From the NCBI GenBank assembly GCA_022494885.1, contig JAGVSM010003522.1, forward strand, positions 28,329 through 92,328: DNA of 64,000 nt, written 5' to 3'. Both the position numbers and the translations under genes were made by a program. Shown here in pieces: positions 23,794 through 35,709 of this stretch. Source of the DNA: Micrasema longulum. Its lineage: Eukaryota > Arthropoda > Insecta > Trichoptera > Brachycentridae. A model generated the notes under the pieces. The model ran no database searches. It was not told where the DNA came from and saw only the letters and a program-made list of their open reading frames with translations. How positions within the stretch are numbered: the first letter of the stretch is position 1; every line of letters starts with the position of its first letter.

Positions 23794-24249
23794 AATTTTA
23801 TTCGAATTTCCAGTACAAAAGTATATTATATGCACTTTGTTGGGCTTATTGTTAAAAACAATATCTTCCAGCTAACGAAAAAATAGACAAAAAAAATTGT
23901 TTAATACTTTTCACCTGGAAAAAATATATTAAAATATACGCGAGCTTTCAAGTATATGAAAACAATATATTTTAAAGTTGTTGGTATGTAAGTACTTTTT
24001 TTTTAAGGGCAATATTAACAATAATAAGATAATTTTTTTCTATTGCAGCTTTATTGGGTGGGTAAAAAACAGAATTAATCGTAAGAAAATTAAAGACGTA
24101 AAAAGTATAAAACATATCAATTTTAGCATTCATGAGAAAAACGAAAAGGATTTTTTTTTAAATATATATATTTTAAATGATTAGAATAAGTACCTGATCT
24201 AAATTAAAAAGAATGTCACTTAAGAGTCTTGTTCCAATGCTGCTACACC

Positions 24250-24379
24250 AGCATCGCTTCGTAGCTAGGGTCATGAGCGCCCCTGGTAAGATATGAATTT
24301 CGCGCCCCCAGGATTAATTCTCTAGGAGTTGCGCCCCTGGCAGCTGCCCGCCTCGCCAGCTCCTAGCTACGACGCAAGC
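24250..24379. mobile_element. Short hAT-like palindromic element
   Basis: CTTCGTAGCTAGGG at the left and CTCCTAGCTACGACG at the right are inverted. Between them are GAGCGCCCCTGG and GTTGCGCCCCTGGCAG blocks. It is a small G+C-rich island in A+T-rich DNA. Class assignment rests on resemblance to ends I have seen on hAT-like repeats. Confidence 0.55.
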
Positions 24380-24501
24380 CACAACCTCAAAACCCTGCCG
24401 TGTTATCACATTACAACTGCTATTACTGCGGTACTTAGAAACATTCTGCCTATATCTGAACATCCTAATTTCTTAAATTAATGACTACATTAATTGACTG
24501 A

Positions 24502-24895
24502 ATGAGGAAGTTAAGCACTACGAGAAATTGATTGCAAACAATATATTCTTACCCGCGATAAAAATTAAAGCATTCAATTTTACTGCAGAGTTTCTTGAAA
24601 ATGTGTGAAAACTCACGATGATGACTCACGAGTTCTTCCGAATCAACCAATGACAAGAAATTTGAGATAGATTTCCGGTTTACGGTAAGTCAACTAACGA
24701 ATCATCAGTACTCATCGAGAAGAAGGGGAAGAGAACATGAAACGTCATACGCGAAGTAATTTAAAAAATACAAAACTTTATAAAACCATTGCGCTGGTAA
24801 TACGATATATAAAAATTTTAGAATTTTTTTTCGGCTGAGTTTAAAAGTCTATTAACAAATATTTTTTTAAAAAAAACAACACTGAACTTCCTCAT
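24502..24895. mobile_element. MITE family 2, full copy
   Basis: Left end ATGAGGAAGTTAAGCACTAC, right end AACACTGAACTTCCTCAT. Internal landmarks are AAAATTAAAGCATTC, AATCAACCAATGACA, GATTTCCGGTTTACGG and GAGAACATGAAACGTCATAC. Aligned by eye with 44724, 52075 and 59520. Confidence 0.85.
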
Positions 24896-24934
24896 CATAT
24901 TGCAAGCTAAAAAAAGGCAATGTATGAACTGCCG

Positions 24935-25015
24935 GGTTTTGTGAAATAAAAGATCGTAAAGCTTTATTGATTTGGGTAAGATTCATTTGAATTTTTTCAC
25001 CTTCAAGGTGATATC
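24935..25015 (+). mobile_element. MITE family 1, second-half fragment
   Basis: GTAAAGCTTTATTGATTTGG, then GTAAGATTCATTTGAATTT and TTTCACC parallel 3150-3205. Adjacent to the family 2 copy. Confidence 0.5.
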
Positions 25016-25309
25016 TGAAAATATTAACAATTAACGGCGTTTTGATGTGCTTACAAACATTTGTAAATATTACAAATATTGCTGAGCTTGAATATGTTTA
25101 AGAATGGATAGAAATCCTCGATGCATAAATCTTTTTTTTTATCGTCCTATAAAAAACTTATCACTAGCGGGAGAGAGGATGGCTTATCGGAACGATTTCG
25201 CTACTATCGCATTGCAGTCGACTTTTTAATGTTTTCTAACTGGAAAAAAATGCCTGACACTGGAAAAGATAACACTGAACTATATAAAAATGCCAAAGGT
25301 TCTCGCCAA

Positions 25310-25540
25310 CGCAACAGGGCTTAGAAAAATATCAGAGCGAATGCACCAAGGATTGGGAAAGAAAAACAAAATCCAGCTTGAAACTAGTTCGACAAGTTCT
25401 AAGAAAAAACAATTTCAATATAGAACACATGCAAGAAGGTTTCAAAATAAAAATAATTTGAATTTAAAACAAATGCAACGAGATGTAGAAATAAAAACAA
25501 ATTGCATTGAGAACAAATGCAACAAGGTTAAGTAAAAATA
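25310..25540 (+). repeat. Imperfect repeats around ATGCAACAAGG
   Basis: GAATGCACCAAGG, ACATGCAAGAAGG, AAATGCAACGAGA and AAATGCAACAAGG recur at about 45-110 base intervals, separated by A-rich sequence. An 81-codon frame spans it and is rich in Lys, Asn and Gln. No known domain; it may be chance low-complexity coding. Confidence 0.4.
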
Positions 25541-25894
25541 TAAAGATCTAAGTATTCGCGTTCTTTAATTCACCTATCAAAACATAAGTTGTGTCCGTTT
25601 TAGAGGATACAACAAAAAAATGCAACAAATTAGTACAACAACAATGTGTTCTCCTATGATTTTACAACAAATTAGTCGATTCATACCGTCTTCTCCATGC
25701 TCTGCGCAAATATCGCATGCAGTTTTCGCAGCTTTATTCCTTCGATTGTATGCGGACAGAAAGAGGTGTTTAAAATGCTCACTTTCGTCCATTTGACATT
25801 CCGTTGAGAAGGCCTGTAATCAAATAAAAGAAAATATAACGGAATAGCAAACACTATTTACTGTAGAGCAGAAAACTTTCATTCGAATGACGTA

Positions 25895-26240
25895 AAGCAA
25901 TATATAGACCACCTGGCTATGCAAACAAAGCACCCTTTTTACAATCTCTCGAGCAGATCCTAGAGGAAAATAAACATTCAAAACAAATTGTCTTAGCTAA
26001 AAGTGTCAACATAAATATTCTCAGTGATAAATCTGTAATTTCACTAATCTTCCTATGTATTATGGATTAATATCATTTATAATTGTATCAACAAGAGTGA
26101 CACAGGAGGCAGAAACTTGTACCGATCACATATTTGCTAAAACTATTTACTCCACTGTATTTGCTGTGCTTCGCACCTCTATTACTGATCATTGCATCAG
26201 TACAGTTGCCATCATAACCACAGTTCACTACCCAAAAAAG
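25895..26240 (+). pseudogene. LINE endonuclease (AP-like, EEP fold) remnant
   Basis: Frame 1 from 25900 reads IYRPPGYANKAPFLQSLEQI, then ILEENKHSKQIVLAKSVNIN, where the last residues correspond to the GD.N motif with G/D lost. After a frameshift, the frame at 26055 reads YYGLISFIIVSTRVTQEAE and TCTDHIFAK, then SITDH, matching the conserved T.......IDHI....D/SDH end of LINE endonucleases. The loss of the GDFN motif and the frameshift mean it is dead. No linked reverse transcriptase is found downstream. Confidence 0.8.
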
Positions 26241-26324
26241 TCGATAAAAGTTTGCTTATATTTTAAGTTTGCTTATTTGCATATTTTTTACCTTCTTCAT
26301 TATTTTTCAAACAGAATATAATAT

Positions 26325-27665
26325 TACTATACATGTAATAAACGCAGATTTTCGGCACTGAACTGAACTATTTTGTTTTTCTTTTGATGGTCATTTACAC
26401 ATTTGGACAAAAAACGGAAAAACTTATATTCAAACCTAATATTTTTAGCGCTTAAATCGATTTATTTTTACAAAAACGAATGGATTATTGAGGAAAATAA
26501 TACTGTCATTTTATTTGCCTACATGAGTAGTGTATGGTGATGTGATCCAGTGCACTTTATTTTAGAGCTAAAACATTTCTACAATTTTTCAGTCCGTTCT
26601 AATAGACATCTGTTGATATTTTTTGGGTCTTATTTAGTCTCAAATTTAAAAATACTGTTTTTTTGTTCGAAGTTTGCAAGGGCAGCTTTGTTGCATACAT
26701 GTTTTTCATCCTCGTGGCAGTTTATTATAATATATACAATCGATGAGCAATAATCTTGACAATAAATCTTATTGAAATGATCAATAAATCGTCGTAATTA
26801 TAAGTATAATTAAATATTTTTTATCTATGCATATGAGAAAAGTCATTGTACGAGTATGTAGGTATATTTTTTAATAAGTCACGATGTAAATATACAGTTG
26901 AGGAAATACAACGTTTTTTTCCGAATTTTCATGTTTAAGAGTATTTTTTTAAAATTTGGTCTGACTCATTTGCGTAAATTTAATTGTATTTTTATTAAAG
27001 TTCAAATAACTCGTTTTTGACATTCACGGAACAAATATAATATCGGCACTAAATAATTGATATTTAGTAACAAAAATACATTAACCACAATATTACATAA
27101 AAATTATATACTTTTCCTTGCAGAAGTAGAGTTGAGGGAATGGCAAAGATAACGCAATCTATTCATAATAATGTTCATATTATGAAATAGTAATATTTGT
27201 ATAAAAACTACCTATCTAAGAATATAAAAAAGAGAAAGTATTTTATGAGTTTGGGTCACGGGGTGTATCATTTTATCTACACTTGGTATAAACATTTTAA
27301 AATTTCCTGAAATATGTTTTATTTTTCCACTGTAACGCGCATTTTGTAGCTATTGACACTATTATTGATTGCATTTATTTATTTAATAACTTTTGGTGTT
27401 ATATAAGTGGGGCTAAAACAAATGTAAAAAGACACTATAACGTCATTGTTCGAGAAATAATGTTTTCATACTGTCGATGTTGGTCATTTTGGACCAACCT
27501 AAAACTGAGATAATTGGTTAAAAAAAAAAATATATAATTTTGCTCTACTGTTTATTTTAATAAATATTAAGTACTTTATAGAATGAAAAAAAAAATTTAA
27601 ACATTTTTACAGAAGACCTTTAAAACTACCGTTGTAATAATAATAACCCAAAAATCATCAATGTT
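26325..27665. other. No supported feature
   Basis: A+T-rich, with a few 60-codon frames of hydrophobic low-complexity content. No repeat ends were identified. Confidence 0.5.
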
Positions 27666-27671
27666 ACTTCC

Positions 27672-28342
27672 CAAAAAAAAAATATTTTAATAAATCTTTA
27701 TTGTTTCATTGCTCCAGTACTTCTTCCAACCAACAAAACAATTCATTGATACCGAGACTGCATAGGTTAGGTAACACTTATGGAACGGCTGCAGACATTC
27801 TGTCCAATTCTTTATTATCTTATAAGTCCACAATATCAAGTTCATTTGTAGCTGCTCGTCAAACTATTATTGACAATTCAATTCCATAAATTAAAAAAAT
27901 ACTTACTTGTTTATTTCTATTACCTTATACTTGTTTTTTATTTTTTACTTTTATATCAAATTGCTCAAATGTAGTATTGGAAAATACGCATTTCATATAT
28001 ACATATTTTTATTTCTTCTTTTTTCGAGATAATATATGCTTGCTTGTTTATTAATTTAACTTAAATTTTTCTTTCTCGCTTACCGTAACACTTTATTTAC
28101 TTTGCTTTCCAGAATTTATTTATCGTTGCTTTTTTGTTTATATGCTTACTGTTTTTTCTTGCATACCTTTGTTATTATTGTTTTTTTTTTACTTTACAAA
28201 ACTTTTTAGTATATCCTTTCTGACTAATTTCACATATTTTTTCTGCATATTCTGTGTTTATTATTTAGTATGTTAGCATGTATTTTAATTTTTATTTTTT
28301 GTAAATGCCTTTTGGGCGTTAATGAACAAAATATATCGATAA
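27672..28342 (+). pseudogene. LINE-like 3' end with coding remnant, copy B
   Basis: A frame of about 62 codons ending at 27889 (LIPRLHRLGNTYGTAADIL, then SFVAARQTIIDNSIP) is followed by a 3' region shared with 9625-10106. I do not recognise the protein family. The arrangement (short coding end, conserved tail, 5' truncation of the second copy) is that of a retroposed element. Confidence 0.6.
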
Positions 28343-28669
28343 AAAATCTGTAATTTTTTTAAATGTAAAATCGTTTTATTGCAATGCAAAATTTTGAGTT
28401 AAAAAAATAATGAAATTGTAATAAAAGCCTTGTTTTCTAAATCTGACGATAAAAATACGTTAAGACCAATTTGCATCCCCAAATTACAAAAAGCTAGCTG
28501 CCGTTTGTAATAAACAAAACTGGTCGGCAATCCTAGCAAAAAAGACGTCTATTGTAGGGTTAACACATTTTTGCAATATTGTTATCATGTTAGCTATATA
28601 TTGATCTAAATTTGCAACAATACAGACAAACAAACAAAGTGTCCATCAGTGTTGATTTATTTATTTATT

Positions 28670-28718
28670 AACCACCAACAAGCCACAGAAAGTGGCTTGG
28701 TGGGATTTTAGTTAGTGA
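28670..28718. repeat. Short hairpin
   Basis: ACCACCAACAAGCCAC and GTGGCTTGGTGGG face each other around AGAAA. Possibly the remaining end of a small inverted-repeat element. Confidence 0.55.
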
Positions 28719-28967
28719 AATAAAGTTTTTTTTTTAAATAATTAAAATTTTGAATATGTAAAAAGTACATTAATGTAAATAAAAAAATAAAAAATGAAAC
28801 ATTTTCTTGCAAGGATTTACCATATACCTAAAAAGGCTTTGATGTGTAATTTGTTCACAGTATTCCAAGTTATTCTAAGGTATGCAAATGTTTTGCAACT
28901 TACACTCTGAAAGTTGCTGGAGGCAATACTTTCAAATTTATGGTGAATAAGTAAATAAATAACACAT

Positions 28968-29375
28968 TGGCAAACATTCACCATTCTGCCTATGTTTCAG
29001 CATCCAAATTTTCTAGACTTTTTAAAAATGTTGACTTTTGTGGAAGAAAGGAGCTAAAACCTGTATTGATGTGGAAGAAATTAACCTGATTGAATTATTT
29101 CACCTACTAGGCAACCCCTTAAAACACTTCTTCTTCTTCTTCTGCTTCCACCACCAGTTAGTTTAACCATCAATGTTTTCAGTATGTCCAAATGTTTGTA
29201 GGGGTGCCGGATTTCACTCCCTAGGGAGTTAAGGTGAATGTTGTGTGAAAGGTGAACACAGTTGGTTAAGTGGCCACTCAAACCAGTCAATGACAGGTCA
29301 TAAGCCCTGAAAATGCCTAAGCCACCATTTTCCCTTCTTAAAAAGGTTTTTATCTCTGTTTCAATAAATTTAGAC
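28968..29375 (-). mobile_element. MITE family 1, complex rearranged copy
   Basis: The right half on the minus strand has TGGCCACTCAAACCAGTC, ATGACAGGTCATAAGCCC and end CTCTGTTTCAATAAATTTA. The left half carries plus-strand family sequence (CATTCACCATTCTGCC, ATTTCACCTACTAGGCAAC). The two halves therefore face each other, as in the palindromic copies. A CTT microsatellite lies at 29129-29145. Confidence 0.7.
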
Positions 29376-29394
29376 GACATCTTCAACAAATAAC

Positions 29395-29770
29395 AAAAGT
29401 GATGGAGAACATTTTAGAGAAGGTAATATAGAAGTCTAGGCATTTACATGACTTATGAACTGTCACTGGCTGGTTTAATTGGAGACCTTACACACTGTGT
29501 AACATTGACCATTTTGCCTATATTTGACGTCCATATTACTTCAATTCTTCCATCTGTCGATTTTATCGAAGCTGATACCTTTATTGTTATAAAAAGATTA
29601 ATCTGATCGAATCATTTCACGTACTGGGCAACGCCGGAAAACATTTTTTTATTTTTAAACTTCTTCTTGGACCAGTTGGTTTTATTACAATATTTTAAGT
29701 TTGTTTAAACGTGTGTAGACAAACGACTGCATTTCTTCAAACATTTGGACAAACTAAGAAATTTTAATAA
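29395..29770 (+). mobile_element. MITE family 1, direct copy
   Basis: ATGGAGAACATTTTAGAGAA, TCTAGGCATTTACATGAC, ACACACTGTGTAACATTG, TTCAATTCTTCCATCTG and ATTAATCTGATCGAATC then ATTTCACGTACTGGGCAAC follow consensus order. The GTAGACAAACGACTGC...CATTTGGACAAACT block at the end recurs near 12855 and 59975. Confidence 0.7.
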
Positions 29771-30061
29771 TGCTTTTCTTTTATTTAAATAACAGTATGT
29801 TGTACTAAACCATAACAATCCTTAAAATATATAAAAATCACAATTTAAATTAAATGTTAACCCATTCGGACCTAAGGGGAGTGTTAAAAATGTACGAAAA
29901 TTAGTAAAATATTTTTTCTGCCGATTTCTTTCAATAATAATTCACATTTGCTTTTCCCCGTGCAATGTATGAATTTCTTAATTAATTCTAATATTATGAA
30001 ACAATTTCATAAAAAATATCATGACAATCATGTCTTTTTTTTAAAAGTTGTATTTATATCA

Positions 30062-30700
30062 AAATCATTTAAACTCAATAGAATCTGTTCAAAAAAAGTT
30101 CTTAAAGTACCTTTTGTATAATACCTAAATTTCTAACTCACGTTCAAACTCAAATTACGAGGAACTTCCAACTCCTTTTCATTTTGATTCCCGGATAAAA
30201 CGCCACGTTGTTTTCGATATAAAATTTCTGTATAAAATATGAAACTACAAAATAGAAACTAACCGTCTTAATAAAATACAAATGAATGCGGGATTGAGAA
30301 CACTCAGACAACGGGAAATATTTAAACTGCCTTTGTTTTCAAGTAATGCTACATACCACACACCTATGGCCCGCATGTGTCAGGAATATAATATATACTG
30401 CAGAAACAATAAAATTGACATTTTTCATGATACTCTCTCAGCTTTTGCAAATAATCTCTTAGGAATAAATCTTATTTAATAAGTACACACGTACAATTTA
30501 TTTTTTCGCTTTGTATCCTGTATAATATATTTCAAAAAATTATTTATGAAATCTTAATATATAAATCTTTTTTGTGTAATTCTATAATTGAAGATATATA
30601 TGTATGTAAAATTGTATCGTCGAAAGCTTTCAAACTGTATGTTTTCAAGTATGTATCTTTGTTGAATTACCTAATGAAATGAAATAAATTAAAGTAGAAG
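30062..30700 (+). pseudogene. LINE reverse transcriptase C-terminal remnant with 3' region
   Basis: One frame, interrupted by stops at 30126 and around 30240, reads LNSIESVQKKFLKYLLY, then FHFDSRIKRHVVFDIKFLYK, REIFKLPLFSSNATYHTPMA, RMCQEYN and IDIFHDTLSAFANNLL. This is the thumb and C-terminal order of CR1/Jockey-like LINE proteins (IE..Q..FL, later L.P...T). The 3' region ends near ACCTAATGAAATGAAATAAA. Confidence 0.8.
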
Positions 30701-32255
30701 TAGCATTTTAGCTGGGGTATTGTTACCTCCTTCAGGAACTCGCGAATTTTTTTCACCTTCGGGCTCGGAAAGGTTACCATCAAGCGCTCTTTTGTCATTT
30801 AAAACTTCTCTTAAAACGATGCTGTATACGGCAATGTAGAAAAAACATTTTTATTTGCAATAAAATATTTTTTGGAAGGAAAAGCTTTTAAAAAATATAG
30901 CTGAAATTTTTCACTTCTCAGCCAACTTCCTAATTAAATTAACTCAATGCGATCCCAATTTCCGGTATTATTAAAAAGTTAGTACAATCGTTCGTTCTTA
31001 TAAATTTTAATGGTCCTTATTTTCCATGAATATCCAGAATTATTTTTAATAATTTATTTTAGGGTAAGAAAATATCTTTGCGATAAATATCCGATATGTA
31101 TTACAACGTTAAATTTATTTTGAATGAAGAGTAATAGACGTTTAAACACAATTTAATATAGCGGGTAGTTAATAAATATGTTATTTTTATTCAACAACGA
31201 AATTTACAAAAGATAAATCATAAATCAATCTCTCATCAAGTTGACCATTGTAGTATCACCAGACGACGAGGAATTGTCATTACAACCTGTGACTAATGCC
31301 TCCCAAACACAAATCAAATCGGTGTGTCTGGCTTCAGGGCGTTGGTTATAATATTTAATGAGGAATACTAGTTTTACGGCTTTTTAAGTTTGGACTTGAC
31401 CAAACTGAAGGATGAAAATATCTAGCTTAACAAACACCATTTAGTTAATCAACCTGGAGAACCCGTGAATGTCTCGTAAAAAAAACCACTTAATTATGAA
31501 TATCATGAAATATTCCATTTATGTAATTTATTGTCTATTATTGATGTCATTTTAGAAATAAACAGAATAAAAAATAATAGCAAAAGAATTTCAATAAATC
31601 AACAGATAGAATATAATAACTCATCCTTAATACCATAGTTTGACACTGTATATGAAAATAAAACAATGAATATTTGATGGAATAGATTACTTTACTTTTG
31701 TATCTTTCTGTCCCATTGAAATATTTTTTATTCTCTTTCAATTTGTTTTTTTTAATTATACCCATAGGTACTTAAGATAATTATTTAGTATTGTGTAAAT
31801 GATTCCAACATTTATCATTCTGAAGATGCCCATTAAAGGGTAAAAACGCTAATTGATTAAATAAATCAGTTTCAAATTCAGATTCCGAGCCGACAAAATT
31901 GGAGTTTATTTAATTCGGGTACAGATTTGTTCTTATAATATGAAAACAAATAATAGAGTGACAAAGGTACATAATATAAATTATATTTATAAATCTCCAA
32001 GCCACTGCAGAGTAGATCAATTCACCATTGTTTGAGCGATGGCGGGATATGTCGAGACCACCATTTTACTGAAATAAAAAGAAATAAGTATAGTCGCTTA
32101 CTATCTCACTAGGAATACGCTGTTCTGAGATAGATAGCAATTATTTCTCAGCTATTTTTGTTATCTTGATTATTTTGTTATAAAAGTACAAAAATAAGCA
32201 AAAAAAGTTATTTCTTAAATAAAACGAGTTATTGGTAAAAGGTCCTTTTCATCGT
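30700..32255. other. No supported gene
   Basis: A+T-rich. A stretch at 31795-31860 (CATTCTGAAGATGCCC) vaguely resembles retroelement 3' sequence, but it is too short to claim. Confidence 0.45.
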
Positions 32256-32257
32256 GT

Positions 32258-32410
32258 TATATTATTATTATTTTTTTTTTTTTTTTTTTTTATTCAGGAA
32301 ACATACAGTACAGTTACAAAGTTTAATATTTTACACAATTGGATTTAATTCTAATGGACCAGTGAAGTTTCCATATTAAAAAGCAATTAAATCTAAGCAA
32401 CTAAATTTAG
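32258..32410 (-). repeat. Poly(A)-ended retroposed tail (minus)
   Basis: The minus strand reads GTATGTTTCCTGAATAAA followed by about 20 A and a TAATAATAATA tract, the 3' end of a retrotransposed element. The upstream body is not recognised. Confidence 0.6.
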
Positions 32411-32860
32411 TGGGTCTTCTAACTGTTTTTTTCTCTTGAGTCATCAGCCATTGCATAATGTCTTTGAGGAATAATAGCGGGAAATCACTGTAAATTTTTG
32501 GTGTATTATAAAATGGTGTTGTCCAAAAGAACTTGTAAATACTTCGCTACCATTTTTTTTTCTAGCTTGGCTCTCGTGTCATTGTGCTTAATGTAAAACG
32601 ATTCTTTTTATTTTCTAGTTCAGTTCTCTTAATTTATTTTTTATTTATTCATGGAAATATATACGAGTATATGTATTACAAAAAAAATAATATCGTATCC
32701 CTAACTCTATGAGGCCAAGAGCCCTGTGTTAAGTTGGGAAACAACATATCGGAAAGTGGTAGCATGCACATTTTTAAACAATATTTTTTTTTTACATTAG
32801 CACATATATCAATAAACATTAGGACAATACTCTTAATAAATATATATTATTAAAATATAA

Positions 32861-33015
32861 AGTGGTCATGTGAAAAGTCGGAATAATCGACGTGCGTGCA
32901 TGAGAAGATGTATGAATGTGAAGGAAGCAAAGGAAGTGTGCCAGGACAGAGTGGTGTGGCGTTCTATCCTCTCTGCCTACCCCTCCGGGGAAATGGCGTG
33001 ATGGTTAGTTAGTTA
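32861..33015 (+). pseudogene. RTE-type LINE, last 46 codons and tail
   Basis: An open frame SGHVKSRNNRRACMRRCMN, then VKEAKEVCQDRVVWRSIL and SAYPSGEMA ends at TGA 32999-33001. It is nearly the same peptide as the C-terminus of the copy at 6.2 kb, but the tail after TGATGG is TTAGTTAGTT rather than TAG repeats. It is extremely 5'-truncated. Confidence 0.9.
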
Positions 33016-33380
33016 AAGTAGGGAAGTTTACCAAGTATTTTTGATTTATAACTTGAATTCATATTTGAGTTATTATAATATATTTGTCATTTTATATATT
33101 ATATATAAATAGTTATGTTTATCAGTGATATAATATATCCGACGAACCCTGCTTTTTGCGAACACTGTTTTCACATTTTTTCTACTCGATGTAAAAATAC
33201 ACCACCATTATCTCTAAGACGAGACGACTGATTAGGTTTTGTGGTCAAATTGTTATTTTTCCAAACTGCATTACATATAAAACAGGAAATTTAAGACATG
33301 TGCCTATTATATATTGTTATTGTAGGAACCTATTATGAAACAAAAAAATAATAAAATACAGATTTTAAGCAGTCATTTTT

Positions 33381-33870
33381 AGTGACCATCCGAAGTTTCG
33401 GTTTCGCTTTCGGCTAGTTTCAGCCAATAAAACGAGTTTAAGCCAAAATTCGGCCGTAACCCGCGGACGTGATGTGTCGAGTAACGTTCGGCTGTACTCG
33501 GGTGCATCTTACGGCTCGCAACTCGGCCGCGAGACCATTCATATTTATATTATTTTATATTTAATAAGTTAAAGTTCCTATAACGCACATTGAAGAACTG
33601 TTACATATAAGTTACATGTATAAAATAACAACACACCAAAAAACGCTAAATGCAAACAACTTTACTCATTAAATTTAGGACTTTTACCTCAATATGTATT
33701 TTATTTAACGCTTATTTTAATAAACTCGTGAGGTTTGACAGTAAAACCGGCCAATTTTGGGCGTTTTGGGGTGACTTTTATCATATTTAAATAAGTTTCA
33801 GTCAAAACGAGAACAGAAACCAAAAAATCTGTTTCGGTGAAAATCTTGTTTCTGTCGGTCTCTACTAATT
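33381..33870. mobile_element. hAT-like non-autonomous element with TTTCGG subterminal repeats
   Basis: GAAGTTTCGGTTTCGCTTTC near the left edge and inverted CCGAAAC/GTTTCTGTCGGTCTCTACT-type sequence near the right. G+C-rich CGGCCGTAACCCGCGG in between. Multiple short TTTCGG/CGAAA motifs near both ends are typical of hAT-type subterminal repeats. Exact ends are uncertain. Confidence 0.5.
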
Positions 33871-33949
33871 TTGATATTTTCCACCATAAAATAATTGAAC
33901 TCGTCAATATTTTAAGTAAATCCGAATTTTTGTTAATAAGGCTGAATTT

Positions 33950-35235
33950 CACACCCTAGGAAGTTCTTCTCCTGGTGTAAATCCTCTGGATTGGTTTGCA
34001 GCAAAGCTCTGCATCTCTCCTGCCACTCAGGTCTGTCCTGTGCGGTCCTCTTTAGGCCTGCTTATCGTCGCCGTACAGGCAGAAGTTAGTAACCCAAAAA
34101 TGACAGTTTTGAGTGCAATACGCAATTGGAAGCGTGAAAATTTATTCCTTATTGGCAAACGTCGCCAAGGTAACTAAGATAGAAAAAAGTTACGTAAATC
34201 CAATTGATTTATTTTTAACCATGGGGCTTTGTGTTATTTTTATATATATGAAAACGCTTTTAAAATTACATGTTAAAAAATATTTATTTAAATAAAAAAT
34301 ATATTTTAACCGCAACGCTATGATAATTATTTATAATATTTACTTCCTTTCACTTACTCGTATAGCTTGCATTGTCTAGATTATAAACAAGCAAAAGTCA
34401 CTTAACCAAATTTTGGCCACTTTGCCTCATTCAAGTCTTCCGGGTATAAAATATATTTACATACTAATGATTTTGATAAAATTATAAATAAAGTTATCAA
34501 GAAATATCAGCAAAAAACATCAATATTATATTTTCATACATTTTTATTTTTCCAAAGGTTCATTATAATTTTTTTCAAATATAATATCATCAACAAAGAA
34601 AATACATGCTCAAAATTAATGAAAAGACCGCAATTTAGAAAAAATGTCGACATAGATTTACGTGGGCCATACCTATATTTTTTTTATTACTCTGTAGTTA
34701 TAATACATAAATATAATATGACGTAACAAGCATAAAAAGAAACTGATTTATACAGAGACACATCAGTTATTGCAGTTCATAAGCACAGGGAAAAATTAAC
34801 CGATTTTCTTTTTACAGAAAAAATAATAACACAAAACAGAAAACTCATGCATAGGCAGAATAGACAAACTCATACTTATGACTCAAAAAATATAAAGTGA
34901 GATAATAAAAACAAGAATAGAGTATGCTGCTATAACATAAACACGATTTAAAAAAACATCAACAAAAACAAAATTTATTTGCAGTACAAACAAAAAGGCG
35001 TCTATCTGTGTATTTTATTTTTCAGAAGAAAAATTTACAAGTGGAATGTATTAAAAAGAGATAAATAAATTATGTTGACTACATAAAACCTCCAAGACTC
35101 GAATATCGGATTTGTCCTTGGTTTCCAAACTTTGAAATCGCGATTGCTCAAAATAGTGTTTTTGATGTGAAATAATCGACATTTGCCTGAACAACGACGA
35201 TATGACCTGCAGCCCATATTAATCCTTACATAAAT
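33950..35235. other. No supported feature
   Basis: 34000-34090 is slightly G+C-richer (AGGTCTGTCCTGTGCGGTCC) but matches nothing I know. The rest is A+T-rich. Confidence 0.4.
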
Positions 35236-35239
35236 CCTT

Positions 35240-35492
35240 TAGAGGCCTTACTCACAAACTTAGTATAAAGTTACGCCAATACATACTGGTAGAATACGCA
35301 TGGAAATGCCATCCTTATTTTACCACTATGTCTAGGCGTAACTTCCCATCCGTATTCTACCACTACGTCTAGGCGTAACTTCTCATCCGTATTCTACCAC
35401 TATGTCGTGGCGTAACGTCATACCAAATCCGTATTCTACCACTATGTCGTGGCGTAACTTCATACCAAATTTATTAAAAAGAGGCCTTAGGT
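35240..35492. mobile_element. MITE-like palindrome with a tandemly repeated right arm
   Basis: Left arm GGCCTTACTCACAAACTTAG, then TATAAAGTTACGCC and GGTAGAATACG. The right side has four tandem units of 37-42 bp (35310-35470), each with CGTATTCTACCAC...GGCGTAAC, the inverse of the left arm. It ends in CATACCAAATTTATTAAAAA and GAGGCCTTA. AGAGGCCTTA occurs on both sides. Confidence 0.8.
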
Positions 35493-35585
35493 ATTATTGG
35501 CGAGGGCGTCTCCTGTAATTTGTGGCCGCAGGCATCCCCTTTATCACCTCATGTAGAAGACCCTCGTGACGCACTAAGAAGTTAT
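35493..35585 (-). pseudogene. Possible LINE C-terminal scrap
   Basis: The minus strand encodes LVRHEGLLHEVIKGMPAAT NYRRRPRQ-like sequence, reminiscent of the (R)H..LL..VIEG....RGRPR segment near the C-terminus of RTE/Rex-like LINE proteins. It is short, with no further support. Confidence 0.4.
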
Positions 35586-35594
35586 TGAGATTGA

Positions 35595-35700
35595 AATTTA
35601 TTGCATCAGAGAGGAAAAATTATGCATTTACATGGATTATGATCTTCCATTGGCTGGTTTAAGTGGCCACACTACGCAACATTCATAATTAAAAGAATAT
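35595..35700 (+). mobile_element. MITE family 1, 5' end fragment
   Basis: AAATTTATTGCATCAGAGAG, GCATTTACATGGATTATG and CATTGGCTGGTTTAAGTGGC then CACACTACGCAACATTCA. Truncated at the right. Confidence 0.65.
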
Positions 35701-35709
35701 TTGTTTGTA

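Noticed and set aside
23840..23880. Possible further copy of the LINE tail (TTGGGCTTATTG)
   Set aside because: Only about a dozen bases match and the rest differs; too weak to list.
35310..35470. Possible CRISPR-like array of repeats
   Set aside because: Units are contiguous with no unique spacers and complement the left arm of a palindromic element in a eukaryotic repeat-rich context.
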